A stretch of 34,011 nucleotides of DNA, taken from positions 1-34,011 of the forward strand of contig LZRQ01000027.1 of the NCBI GenBank assembly GCA_002159155.1, given 5' to 3'. Of this stretch, positions 1 to 8,073 are shown piece by piece. Both the position numbers and the translations under genes were made by a program. The notes beneath the pieces were generated by a model, which worked only from the letters and a program-made list of their open reading frames with translations, was not told the DNA's origin and made no database searches. The DNA is from Firmicutes bacterium ZCTH02-B6. Lineage in GTDB: Bacteria; Bacillota; Limnochordia; Limnochordales; ZCTH02-B6. Positions within the stretch are counted from its first letter, which is position 1. Every line of letters begins with the position of its first letter.

Positions 1-1
1 G

Positions 2-1708
2 AAGAGCGACAAGGGCCCCCGATGGTACCACTGGGCTCTGGCCGCGGCAGCGGCTGTGAGCGGGCTGTACGCGGTCCTCGTGTGGCCTGAGCGGGTGCTG
101 AAGGTGGGCGACGTGCCCATCACCGACACGGTGATGGGCACCATTACCATCATCCTCGCGCTGGTGGTGGCCGCAAAGCACGCTGGGCTCACCTTGAGTG
201 TGGTCGCGGGGTTGTTCCTGGTTTACGCCCTCTACGGCCCGTACTTCCCCGGCGTGCTCGCTCACCGTGGTGTGGGCTTCCGGCGCCTGGTAGACTTCCT
301 CTTCATGACCACCGAAGGCGTGTTCGGAACGCCGATGGGCGTCTCCGCCACCTATATCATCCTGTTCGTCATCTTCGGCGCGGCCTTAAGCGCCTTCGGC
401 ACCGGCAGTTGGTTCGTGGATTTGTCCTACGCCATCGGTGGCCGCTTCCGGGGCGGGCCGGCCAAGACGGCGGTGTTCGCCAGCGCTCTCATGGGCACCA
501 TCTCGGGGGCCCCGGTCGCCAATGTGGTGACCACCGGCACCTTTACGATTCCCCTTATGAAACGGGTGGGCTACCCACCGGCGGTGGCGGGGGCGGTAGA
601 GGCCGTCGCATCTACAGGCGGCGCCTTCATGCCACCCATCATGGGGGCCGGTGCGTTTATCATGGCCGAGTACCTCGGCCGCCCGTATAAGGACGTGGCG
701 CTAGCCGCCCTTGTGCCGGCGCTGCTCTACTTCTTCGCCCTGTTTCTGGCGGTGGATTCCCAAGCCGTGAAACTCGGGCTAAAACCCACCTCGGCCGACG
801 AGCTGCGGGACCTGTGGCCGAAGGTCTTGAGAAAGGTCCATCTGGCCGTACCGTTGGTGTTTCTCATCGGCAGCATCATGATGGACTGGAACCCCATGCG
901 GGCGGCCTTTTGGGCATCCCTATTGGCTTTTGGAACGGCGTTTCTCAACGAGGAAACACGCCCGACATGGCGCCACGTGATTCAAGCCCTTGATGAAGGA
1001 TCCCGGCACGTGATGCCCATTGCGGCCGCGTGCGCCGCCGCCGGGATCATTGTGGGCGTCGTCTCCATTACCGGTGTCGGCGCTAAGCTGGCCACGGCCG
1101 TCGTGAGCTTGTCGGGCGGCAACCCGCTGATCGCTCTTGCCCTCACCATGGTGGCGGCCATCATCCTGGGTTGCGGCATGCCCATCACCGCGGTTTACAT
1201 CATCCTCGCTGCCACCCTGGCCAACCCGCTGATTCAAATGGGGATCACTCCCTTGGCGGCCCACATGTTCATGTTCATCTTTGCCTGCGTGGCGGGCCTG
1301 ACGCCGCCGGTCGCGCTGACGGCGTACGCGGGTGCCGCCCTGGCCGACGCCAGTCCCAATCGGACCGGCCTGGTGGCCTTTCGCATGGCGTTGCCGGCCT
1401 TTATCATGCCCTACCTGTTTGCCACGTCGCCGGCCCTGCTCTTGGACGGCGCGGCAGGTGCGGTCATCCAAGCGGTGCTGACCGCGACCATCGGCGTCAT
1501 GTGTTTCGTAGCCGCCCTCGAGGGCTATCTCTTCATTTGGTGGCCTGCAGTGTCGCGGGTGTTCTTAGGGGCAGCGGCCCTGCTCCTTCTCGACCCCGGC
1601 CTTACCACGGACATCATGGGCACCGCCCTCATCGCCCTGGCCGTGATGGTCTACTTGGTACAGGGGCTGACGCGCAAGGCCAGTACGGCGTCGCCGCCGA
1701 CGGCATAG
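2..1708 (+). CDS. TRAP transporter permease, fused 4TM/12TM (TAXI type), 5' partial
   Basis: Integral membrane permease of a tripartite ATP-independent periplasmic transporter, in which the small (DctQ) and large (DctM) subunits are fused. It would import an organic acid or amino acid delivered by a TAXI-type binding protein, using an ion gradient. The frame is open from base 2, so the true start lies left of the window; the first in-window GTG (56) is internal. About 568 residues are visible, against roughly 630-700 usual for the family. The conserved large-subunit core rich in Gly, Pro and Thr (GAPVANVVTTGTF, then GGAFMPPIMGAGAF) lies near 500-655. A second half-repeat (GCGMPITAVYI, then GLTPPVALTAY) lies near 1170-1325. 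Many hydrophobic helices continue to the C-terminus. The aldolase gene follows after 36 bases in the same direction, so both may handle one substrate. The family call is firm; the substrate is unknown. Confidence 0.9.
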   Translation, partial: KSDKGPRWYHWALAAAAAVSGLYAVLVWPERVLKVGDVPITDTVMGTITIILALVVAAKHAGLTLSVVAGLFLVYALYGPYFPGVLAHRGVGFRRLVDFLFMTTEGVFGTPMGVSATYIILFVIFGAALSAFGTGSWFVDLSYAIGGRFRGGPAKTAVFASALMGTISGAPVANVVTTGTFTIPLMKRVGYPPAVAGAVEAVASTGGAFMPPIMGAGAFIMAEYLGRPYKDVALAALVPALLYFFALFLAVDSQAVKLGLKPTSADELRDLWPKVLRKVHLAVPLVFLIGSIMMDWNPMRAAFWASLLAFGTAFLNEETRPTWRHVIQALDEGSRHVMPIAAACAAAGIIVGVVSITGVGAKLATAVVSLSGGNPLIALALTMVAAIILGCGMPITAVYIILAATLANPLIQMGITPLAAHMFMFIFACVAGLTPPVALTAYAGAALADASPNRTGLVAFRMALPAFIMPYLFATSPALLLDGAAGAVIQAVLTATIGVMCFVAALEGYLFIWWPAVSRVFLGAAALLLLDPGLTTDIMGTALIALAVMVYLVQGLTRKASTASPPTA

Positions 1709-1744
1709 ACCAACGTACTCTTTTGAGTGAGGAGGGTTTTTTGC

Positions 1745-2671
1745 ATGGTTCGCGAAGAACTGCGCGGGGTATTCCCGGCCGTCCTGGTACCGTTCAAGGA
1801 CGACTACAGCATTGACGAGGAAGGCTTCAGGCGCCTCGTCAACTGGGTGGCGAGCCACGACGGCGTTAAGGGAATTGTCGTCAATGGCCACACGGGCGAA
1901 ATCCAGTCCCTACTGCCCGAGGAACGGGCAGAAGTGGTGCGCATCGCCGTCTCGGAACTTAAGGGCCGTATCCCCGTCTTCTCCGGCGTATCCGCCGAGG
2001 GCACCATCGAAGCAGCCAAGCATGCCCGGGCCGTCCAAGAGGCTGGCGGCCAGGGCATCCTGCTGATGCCGCCCCACTCGTGGTTGCGGTTCGGCATGCA
2101 GCCCGAGTCGCCGGTAGAGTTTTTCCGGGGCGTGGCTAAGGCCATTGACATTTCCATCATCGTGCATCAGTACCCCAAGTGGACCAAGGCCAGCTACAAC
2201 TTGCAGCAGCTGTTGGCCATGAGCGAGATCCCGAACGTCATCGCCGTCAAGATGGGTGAACGGGACATGGCCACCTATGAGCTGCACGTGCGCACGCTGC
2301 GCAAGGAAGCGCCCCACCTGGCCCTGTGGACGTGCCACGACGAGTACTTGCTGCCCACCCTGGTGCAGGGGATGGACGGTGCGCTCGTCGGCTTCGCTTC
2401 CTTTGTCCCTGACCTCATCGTCGCCCTGGTGCGGGCGGTATGGGCGCAGGACCTGCCCGAGGCCAAGCGGGTGTACGATCGCATCTACGAGCTGAAGCAA
2501 GCCGTCTATCGCATGGACGAGCCCTCGGCGACGTCCCACGCGCGCATGAAGGAGGCCATGTTCCAGCGGGGCCTGATCCCCAACGCGCTGGCCCGGCCGC
2601 CGGTGGTGCCTCTCACCGAGGCCGAAAAGGCGTCCATCCGCGAAGGTCTGGTGCGGGTCGGCCTGCTGTAA
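1745..2671 (+). CDS. DapA-family aldolase/lyase (dihydrodipicolinate synthase-like)
   Basis: A 308-residue class I aldolase of the DapA / N-acetylneuraminate lyase family, a TIM barrel that makes or breaks a C-C bond in a 2-keto acid through a Schiff base. Visible motifs are NGHTGE (48-52 region), the catalytic Tyr143 in HQYPKW, and the Schiff-base Lys169 in VIAVKMGE. The start was taken at ATG 1745 because GGAGGG at 1731-1736 lies 8 bases upstream; the in-frame start at 1727 precedes that site. True lysine-pathway DapA carries a GTxxTGE active-site loop. Here it is GHTGE, so a catabolic lyase (keto-sugar acid, sialic-acid-like or other 2-keto acid) is likelier than lysine synthesis. The location downstream of a TRAP permease supports a catabolic role. 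The substrate cannot be told from sequence. Confidence 0.85.
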   Translation: MVREELRGVFPAVLVPFKDDYSIDEEGFRRLVNWVASHDGVKGIVVNGHTGEIQSLLPEERAEVVRIAVSELKGRIPVFSGVSAEGTIEAAKHARAVQEAGGQGILLMPPHSWLRFGMQPESPVEFFRGVAKAIDISIIVHQYPKWTKASYNLQQLLAMSEIPNVIAVKMGERDMATYELHVRTLRKEAPHLALWTCHDEYLLPTLVQGMDGALVGFASFVPDLIVALVRAVWAQDLPEAKRVYDRIYELKQAVYRMDEPSATSHARMKEAMFQRGLIPNALARPPVVPLTEAEKASIREGLVRVGLL

Positions 2672-2704
2672 GAATTCGCCGCGCTGCCAGCCTCCCGCCG
2701 GCGT

Positions 2705-2751
2705 CCGGTAGCGCCGTGGGCCCCTGGGAAGGGTTGTCCCGGCGCTACCGG
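2705..2751. terminator. Hairpin between convergent genes, possible bidirectional terminator
   Basis: CCGGTAGCGCC at 2705-2715 and GGCGCTACCGG at 2741-2751 form a perfect 11-bp inverted repeat around a 25-base loop. It sits between the 3' ends of the DapA-family gene and the GNAT gene, which face each other. No T-tract follows on either strand, so intrinsic termination is uncertain. Confidence 0.45.
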
Positions 2752-2832
2752 CGTGCCTGCCGGCCGTGTGCAGCGACGACCCGAGACACGGGGGCTGGTG
2801 CCATTGCACAGGGCGCCGCTTGGCCACCATTG

Positions 2833-3579
2833 TCACGCGGCATTCGCCAGCGGGTGCTTCATCCACACGTGCGGGTCTGCGTAGACGCCGACGTCGGCCT
2901 CCCGGTCGACAGCCACAGGCTGCAAAGCGCCGGGCACGACGTACTGGCCGCTGCCCGGCATCGGCACCCCGGTCCACTCCTCCCACTGGGCAACAGGCGC
3001 CTCTACAGTCAGCGTGTTCCGGGCGACCTTGAGAAAGCTAGCGCCCATGCGCCAATGAACCCGCAGCCACGGGTCAAAGGGCGCACCATCCGTGCGGGTC
3101 CAGCGGACGTATTCCTCCAAGGGGATAAGGGGATAGCGGGCTTTCCAGGTAGGCCGGACGGGGATGATGAGGTCCGCGCAACCCAGTTGCCGGCCGCTCC
3201 GGCGCATCTCCCGGAGAATCATCCTGCTAAGTCCCCTGCCCTGGTACTCTTGCGCCACGATGGCGGCCAACGCGCAGACGGCGTTGGGCTTGCGCCCCTC
3301 CTCCTCGGTTTGCAAGGCCCGTACGAGGATTTCATCAAGGGTTTCCGGAAGATCGGTCAACGTGCCGTCCCAGACAAGGGGCACCATATACCCCACCGCT
3401 GCCACCCGGTTGGACCCGTCACAGATAAGAATCTGGTGGTGTGCGAACGTGTCGAACACGTGCTTCCAATGGGGCGTGTCCCGGTACCGCAGAAAATCAG
3501 GCCACGCGCCTTTGTCCAGCTCTAAAACTTGGTCTAATAGGTCAGGTCTTTCACTGAGACTGTGGGTAGCGAAAGCCAT
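2833..3579 (-). CDS. GNAT-family N-acetyltransferase
   Basis: A 248-residue acetyl-CoA-dependent acyltransferase. The acetyl-CoA pyrophosphate-binding motif A of the GNAT fold is seen at 110-118 (QEYQGRGLS, the Q/R-x-x-G-x-G/A pattern), following the beta strand VCALAAIVA. The start was set at ATG 3579 because AGGAGG lies 7 bases upstream; longer in-frame versions back to 3666 have no such site. The C-terminal ~80 residues, including the WKARYPLIPLEEYVRW stretch, are not a standard GNAT element, so the protein is longer than the usual 150-180 residues. It follows the tandem TetR gene on the same strand with an 83-base gap. It may be the last gene of that operon or be transcribed alone. The acceptor substrate is unknown. 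Confidence 0.75.
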   Translation of the reverse strand: MAFATHSLSERPDLLDQVLELDKGAWPDFLRYRDTPHWKHVFDTFAHHQILICDGSNRVAAVGYMVPLVWDGTLTDLPETLDEILVRALQTEEEGRKPNAVCALAAIVAQEYQGRGLSRMILREMRRSGRQLGCADLIIPVRPTWKARYPLIPLEEYVRWTRTDGAPFDPWLRVHWRMGASFLKVARNTLTVEAPVAQWEEWTGVPMPGSGQYVVPGALQPVAVDREADVGVYADPHVWMKHPLANAA

Positions 3580-3662
3580 GCCCAGTCCTCCTGTGCCGTG
3601 TTTGCCGGCGTTCGACAAAGACGCCGCAAAGGATTGGCGACAGCCGCGGGGCCGCCTCATGC

Positions 3663-5018
3663 TCACCGGGGTGCGGCAAGACCATCCCGCAGAAGCTCCA
3701 GGTACACCGCGGTCTGCTCGGTGATGCTGGGCAGCAGGTTGAGCCCTTTCTGCGGGTGAGAGCTCAATTCCACCAGCAAGCGGTCAGCCAACGTGTCGGT
3801 AACCATCATGACCAGCTGCACCGCCTGGGCGGGCTCGACATCAGGCCGGAACGACGTGGTGTCGACACCGTCCATGATCAGTTCCCAGCCGCGCTGCGTC
3901 GCTTCGGCGACGTATTGCTGCAGCGCCTCTCGCGCACCCTCAGGCGGCTGGGCCAAGGCGGCAAGCACCAATCCGTATAAAGTCGGTTGCTCTTGAAAAA
4001 TAAGCGTCTTCCGGCGGGTCCAATTCAATAACCGCCGGATGAGGTCCGGTTCGGGACCGTCCTCGCGTTCGAAAAAGACCTTTGAGATGCGGGCGGCGGC
4101 GTCGGCCACAGAGGCCAGGTAGAGCTCGGCCTTAGACCCAAAGTGGTGAAAGATCAAGCCCTTGGCCACCCCGGCACGCTCCGCGACCGCTTCGGCAGAC
4201 GTGCCGTTATAGCCGCGCTCGGCAAACAACTCCTGGGCGGCACGGAGAATGCGCTCCCGCCGCTCATCCGCAGCTTGGACGGCTGGTGCGAGCCGCTCCA
4301 GCGCCGCGAAAAACGGTTTTGGATCGAGGGAAACCGGCCGAGCCCCAGGATGAGTTCCGGGACGGTACAGACCGTGGCGCAGCAAGTCGGCAAGCGCCCG
4401 GGCCCGTAGGCGCGCGTCCTCTGGGTTTGCGACCGACGCAGCAGCGTGGAGACCATCAGTAGCCAAGACCTCCGCTAGCCCGTCCAACGCCTGGTTTTCA
4501 AACCCTTCCGCCACCATCGCCAGCAATTCAATGGCGGCTCGGGGCTCGACACCAGACCGGAAGGCGCGGGTGTCGACGCCTTCCCGGAATCGGCTCCGCA
4601 GCCGGCTATAATGCTCGTCGATGCGGCGGGCAGGTGGACTCAACACAGAGTGCAAACGGCCCCGGAAGCGGGCGACGAACCACGCCTCCACCGGATGGGC
4701 GGCCAGCCGTGCGCACCTACGGGTGAGAAACTCCTCCAGCCGCGCGAACGGATCCGCCGGAAGAGGCTCATCCTCGGTGGGAAACAACCGTTCACATGCC
4801 CACTCGAGAGCAGCGTTGAAGAGGTCCTGCTTTGAGCCGAAGTGCCGGAAGAGGAGTCCTTTGGCCACTTGTGCGCTTTTGGCCATGCGGTTGGTGGACG
4901 CGGCATCATAGCCCCAGCGGGCAAACTCCGCGACCGCGGCGGACAAAATTGCCCCCCGCCGCCGGCCGCGGCGGATGCCATAAACCCGATCCTCGGTATG
5001 CGGGATTTCCACTGTCAC
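3663..5018 (-). CDS. Tandem (double) TetR/AcrR-family regulator
   Basis: A 451-residue protein made of two complete TetR units in one chain. The first DNA-binding domain spans about 20-66 (RRGAILSAAVAEFARWGYDAAS, then VAKGLLFRHFGSKQDLF). The second spans about 253-299 (RERILRAAQELFAERGYNGTS, then VAKGLIFHHFGSKAELY). Each is followed by an all-helical ligand/dimerisation-type region of about 150-180 residues. A normal TetR protein is about 200 residues and dimerises; here one chain holds two HTHs and could act as a pseudo-dimer or bind two sites. The start is GTG 5018, with GGAGG about 8 bases upstream and 18 bases after the porin-like gene. It is the fifth gene of the ABC export operon, whose promoter carries two TGACC-N4-GGTCA sites, so autoregulation is likely. 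The ligand is unknown. Confidence 0.88.
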   Translation of the reverse strand: MTVEIPHTEDRVYGIRRGRRRGAILSAAVAEFARWGYDAASTNRMAKSAQVAKGLLFRHFGSKQDLFNAALEWACERLFPTEDEPLPADPFARLEEFLTRRCARLAAHPVEAWFVARFRGRLHSVLSPPARRIDEHYSRLRSRFREGVDTRAFRSGVEPRAAIELLAMVAEGFENQALDGLAEVLATDGLHAAASVANPEDARLRARALADLLRHGLYRPGTHPGARPVSLDPKPFFAALERLAPAVQAADERRERILRAAQELFAERGYNGTSAEAVAERAGVAKGLIFHHFGSKAELYLASVADAAARISKVFFEREDGPEPDLIRRLLNWTRRKTLIFQEQPTLYGLVLAALAQPPEGAREALQQYVAEATQRGWELIMDGVDTTSFRPDVEPAQAVQLVMMVTDTLADRLLVELSSHPQKGLNLLPSITEQTAVYLELLRDGLAAPR

Positions 5019-5036
5019 GTGGTCGGCCTCCAGCGA

Positions 5037-6137
5037 TCAGAAAAACCAACGAAGGCCGCCTGCAAGTCCGAGCCCGGCCGGCTGGGGCGGCCGCACCTGG
5101 CGGCGGAGCGACAGTTCCACCTCCGCCTGCCCGGGCAGCAGTCCGTAGGAGAGGGCAACACCCACCTCGTATGCCCGCTCGTTCCCTGCAAGCCCCCCAC
5201 CTCCGGCAGGCGCTCCCTTGTCAAGGAAGACGAGGGCGTCTGCGATCACCGCCCACCCGGAAGGAAACGCATAAGCCAGCTGTGCCGCGGCCACAGAAGC
5301 CTCGGTGGTCTCATCTCCAGCGCCGCCCGCCGCCGTAACGCTCGCCCGGCCGACCTCCGCAGTCCATAAAAAGTCGCCCACGTAGCCGGTGGCTCCCACG
5401 CTGCCGCGCAGGCCCGGCGCGCCTTTGAGGCTCCACAATTCCCCGTAGACGACCGTGGATCCTATCAGCCCGCTGGCACCGACACCTGCTGCGAGGCCGT
5501 CCTCCCGCCAAAGTACGTACCCCGTCGCCTCCCAGCCCACCAGTTGCTGCCGCCAGCCTAGAAGCCGCGTCCACTCCTCCCCCGCTCGCACGACCCCCAA
5601 CTGCAGCCGCCCGGTAGGCAAATACACATCGGTGCGCGCGCCGTCGACCCCCGGCCGGCGCCCGGCTTGGTCATGCGGCGTCAACGTGAACGGCATCGTC
5701 AAGCGGGCGGTTTCCAGCGGCAGCTGAAATCGGCCCACATACACATCCACGGCGGGAAACCGGAGGCCGGCGTAGGCTTCCGTCACAAGGGCAACGGAAC
5801 CCGCGACAACGCCGGTGCCGCTCAGGTCCACCGGAAACCACGGCTCCACCGTCAACGCAACCCACCACGGCGCAGCGACCGCCGGATTCAGCTGCAACGC
5901 CAATCTTCCTGCGAAAACGCCCACGGTCTCGGACACTGCACCGTGAGCTTGATGAGCGACCGTCACTGATGCCTCTCCTGCCACCGCCGCCTCGACGCCA
6001 TGGTCAGGCGCGGCCAGTGCGACGGCCCCGGGTCCGGCCAACAGATCGCCCCACAGGGCGAGTCCCGTCACGAGAATCAGCCGCAGCACCAAACGCCCAA
6101 GCCCCCAGCGCCGGCGCCAACTTAAGCGGCGGCTCAT
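5037..6137 (-). CDS. Exported porin-like beta-rich protein
   Basis: A 366-residue protein with an Arg-rich N-terminus, one hydrophobic segment and a signal-peptide-like region ending near residue 43 (GAVALAA). The mature part is Gly/Ala/Val rich with alternating hydrophobic and polar strands and no further helices that look membrane-spanning. The segment around VYVGRFQLPLE resembles the short turn-strand units of small-ligand porins. The chain ends LRWFF, and a C-terminal Phe after a beta strand is the classic outer-membrane barrel signature. ATG 6137 overlaps the stop of the ATPase gene (ATGA), so translation is coupled. It is encoded in an ABC export operon with a LolA-like domain. No named family is claimed. 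If the organism is monoderm, a secreted or surface beta protein is the alternative. Confidence 0.55.
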   Translation of the reverse strand: MSRRLSWRRRWGLGRLVLRLILVTGLALWGDLLAGPGAVALAAPDHGVEAAVAGEASVTVAHQAHGAVSETVGVFAGRLALQLNPAVAAPWWVALTVEPWFPVDLSGTGVVAGSVALVTEAYAGLRFPAVDVYVGRFQLPLETARLTMPFTLTPHDQAGRRPGVDGARTDVYLPTGRLQLGVVRAGEEWTRLLGWRQQLVGWEATGYVLWREDGLAAGVGASGLIGSTVVYGELWSLKGAPGLRGSVGATGYVGDFLWTAEVGRASVTAAGGAGDETTEASVAAAQLAYAFPSGWAVIADALVFLDKGAPAGGGGLAGNERAYEVGVALSYGLLPGQAEVELSLRRQVRPPQPAGLGLAGGLRWFF

Positions 6138-6829
6138 GCCGCCCCCACCCGCTCGTCAGCCACCACGCGGCCGTCCTCAAGGCGAATGATGCGCTTCACG
6201 TGCTCCAACAGGCGCGGGTCGTGGGTGGAAAACAAGAACGTGATGCCCCGTTCCTCGTTGAGCTTTTTCATGAGCTCGATGAGGGACAGCCCGGCTTTCG
6301 AATCGAGGTTGGCCGTGGGCTCGTCGGCCAACACCACCCGCGGTTGTGCGGCGAGCGCCCGGGCCACCGCGACCCGTTGTTGCTGGCCGCCGGACAGCTG
6401 GTTGGGCCGGCGGTGGGCCAGTTCCGCGATTCCCAATGCCTCCAGGGCCGCCATCGCCTTCGCGTTCCGTTCCTCTCTAGGTACTCCCTGCAACTCCAGG
6501 ACAAAGGCCGCGTTTTCCAGCGCCGTCAGGACGGGGATAAGGTTGTAGGCTTGAAACACGAACCCAATCTCCCGTAGGCGCAGATGGGCCCGGGACACGT
6601 CGTCCAATTGGTCGGTGCGCCGCTCGCCGAGCCACGTCTCGCCCGCTGTCGGCTTGTCCAAACAGCCCAACAGGTGCAGCAGCGTGCTCTTGCCGGAGCC
6701 GCTCGGGCCCGCGATGGCGGTGAACTCCCCCGGCACGATCTCCAGGTCAACCCCTTGCAGCGCTGGCGTCCTCACACCTTCATTCTCGTACACTTTGGTC
6801 AGCCTGACGGCGCGCAAGATCGGTTTCAT
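6134..6829 (-). CDS. LolD/MacB-type ABC transporter ATP-binding protein
   Basis: A 231-residue cytoplasmic ATPase that would drive the two FtsX-type permeases encoded just upstream. Walker A GPSGSGKST is at 41-49, the Q-loop Gln at 93, the signature LSGGQQQR at 145-152, Walker B VVLADE at 165-170 and the switch His at 203 (STHD). All catalytic elements are intact. Length and motif spacing match the LolD/MacB/FtsE group, which powers mechanotransmission transport of lipoproteins, peptides or drugs rather than import. The start was chosen at ATG 6829 because GGGAGGG lies about 10 bases upstream; the upstream in-frame extension to 6907 lies inside the permease gene. It begins 17 bases after the permease stop. 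Confidence 0.9.
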   Translation of the reverse strand: MKPILRAVRLTKVYENEGVRTPALQGVDLEIVPGEFTAIAGPSGSGKSTLLHLLGCLDKPTAGETWLGERRTDQLDDVSRAHLRLREIGFVFQAYNLIPVLTALENAAFVLELQGVPREERNAKAMAALEALGIAELAHRRPNQLSGGQQQRVAVARALAAQPRVVLADEPTANLDSKAGLSLIELMKKLNEERGITFLFSTHDPRLLEHVKRIIRLEDGRVVADERVGAA

Positions 6830-6846
6830 GACCGCAAATCCCTCCC

Positions 6847-8073
6847 CTAGGCCGCGTGCCGCATGGCTTCCACGGGCTGCAGGCGTCCTGCAACCCATGC
6901 TGGCCAAAGGGCGGCCGCCAGCGCGGTGAAAATCGCGAACGTCACCGTGACGGCCACCTGTACGGGAGTTACCGATGGGTACAGCACCAGCGGGAGCCCA
7001 TACTCGGCCATGACCTCATCGAACCCCGGCATACGGAACCCGTCCGCCCAGCTCGCGATGAGCAGCCCGCCGGCCAGCAGCCCAACGGCCGTGCCGGCCA
7101 GTACCAGAGTGAGACTCTCCGCGACCACCATGCGCATCACCCGCCACCGGTCGGCGCCGACGGCGAGGATGACGCCGAACTCCCGGATGCGCTCCACCAG
7201 GCTCAGGTAAATGGTGTTGACCACCATAAGGCCGGCCAGGACAAAGATGAAGAAGGAAAAGACGGTCATGACGGGGTCCATCATGTCGAGGAGCGCGGCC
7301 GTGTCGGGCGAGGCTTCGCGCCACGTTTCGACCAGCACCTCCTCCCCCAGCAGGGCTGTCGCCCTGGCCTTGGTTTCCTCCACCAAGGCATCCGTCGGTG
7401 CACCGCGCTCGGCTGCGAGGTGTACCTGGAGGCGGGTGACGGCACCCGGTGCAGCCAGTTCCTGGGCTCCTTCCAGGGACAAGTACGCCGCCTGGATCTC
7501 GTGGGATGTCTGGGGGAAGTCCAACAGCCCGACGAGGGTGTAGGCAGCTGCACCCCAGCCGTCGGTTCCCGGAGCAAACACGTAGACCGGATCTCCCAAC
7601 TCGACTTGCAAAGCCTTGGCAAGCGCCTGGCCGAGGGCGATCTCGTCCCAACTGCCGGGGGCGGGGAGCCGGCCGGCCGCGACGTATTCCCTGGCAAAAC
7701 GCTCGCCGAGGGCCTCGTCCTGCTCCATCCCGACGACCATGGCCCCACGGGCTCGCGTTTCGCCGCTGATGAGGGCAGGTACTTCCAAGAGCCGCCGCAG
7801 CCGGACACCCCGCAGTTCCTTGAGGAGCGCCATTTCCACCTCAGCCGCGTTGCGGATGAGGCGTGCGTCAAAGTCCTGAGCTTCCTTCGCTTGGGCATGA
7901 GTGATCTGCAGATGGCCTGACTCGGAAGTCAACACTTCGACCATGCCGTTCATGGTGGCGGTGACAAACCCGAAGAAAACGAGCGTAAACACAACGGCCA
8001 CTGCCACCGCACCGCCAGCCACGAAGCTCCGGGTTTTATGTCGCCAGACATTGCGCCAGGCCAATCCCCACAC
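6847..8073 (-). CDS. FtsX/LolC-type ABC transporter permease
   Basis: A 408-residue permease with the topology of the MacB/LolCE family. One membrane helix lies at about 17-40, a large extracytoplasmic domain at about 41-265, and three further helices at about 270-292, 316-342 and 368-394. The conserved cytoplasmic element ERIREFGVILAVGA at 294-307 contacts the ATPase in this family, and the C-terminus AGRLQPVEAMRH is typical. GTG 8073 directly follows the TGA of the preceding permease gene, so the two are translationally coupled. With the other permease it would form a heterodimer. It is predicted to move lipoproteins, lipids or a toxic compound outward from the membrane; the substrate is unknown. 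Confidence 0.88.
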   Translation of the reverse strand: MWGLAWRNVWRHKTRSFVAGGAVAVAVVFTLVFFGFVTATMNGMVEVLTSESGHLQITHAQAKEAQDFDARLIRNAAEVEMALLKELRGVRLRRLLEVPALISGETRARGAMVVGMEQDEALGERFAREYVAAGRLPAPGSWDEIALGQALAKALQVELGDPVYVFAPGTDGWGAAAYTLVGLLDFPQTSHEIQAAYLSLEGAQELAAPGAVTRLQVHLAAERGAPTDALVEETKARATALLGEEVLVETWREASPDTAALLDMMDPVMTVFSFFIFVLAGLMVVNTIYLSLVERIREFGVILAVGADRWRVMRMVVAESLTLVLAGTAVGLLAGGLLIASWADGFRMPGFDEVMAEYGLPLVLYPSVTPVQVAVTVTFAIFTALAAALWPAWVAGRLQPVEAMRHAA

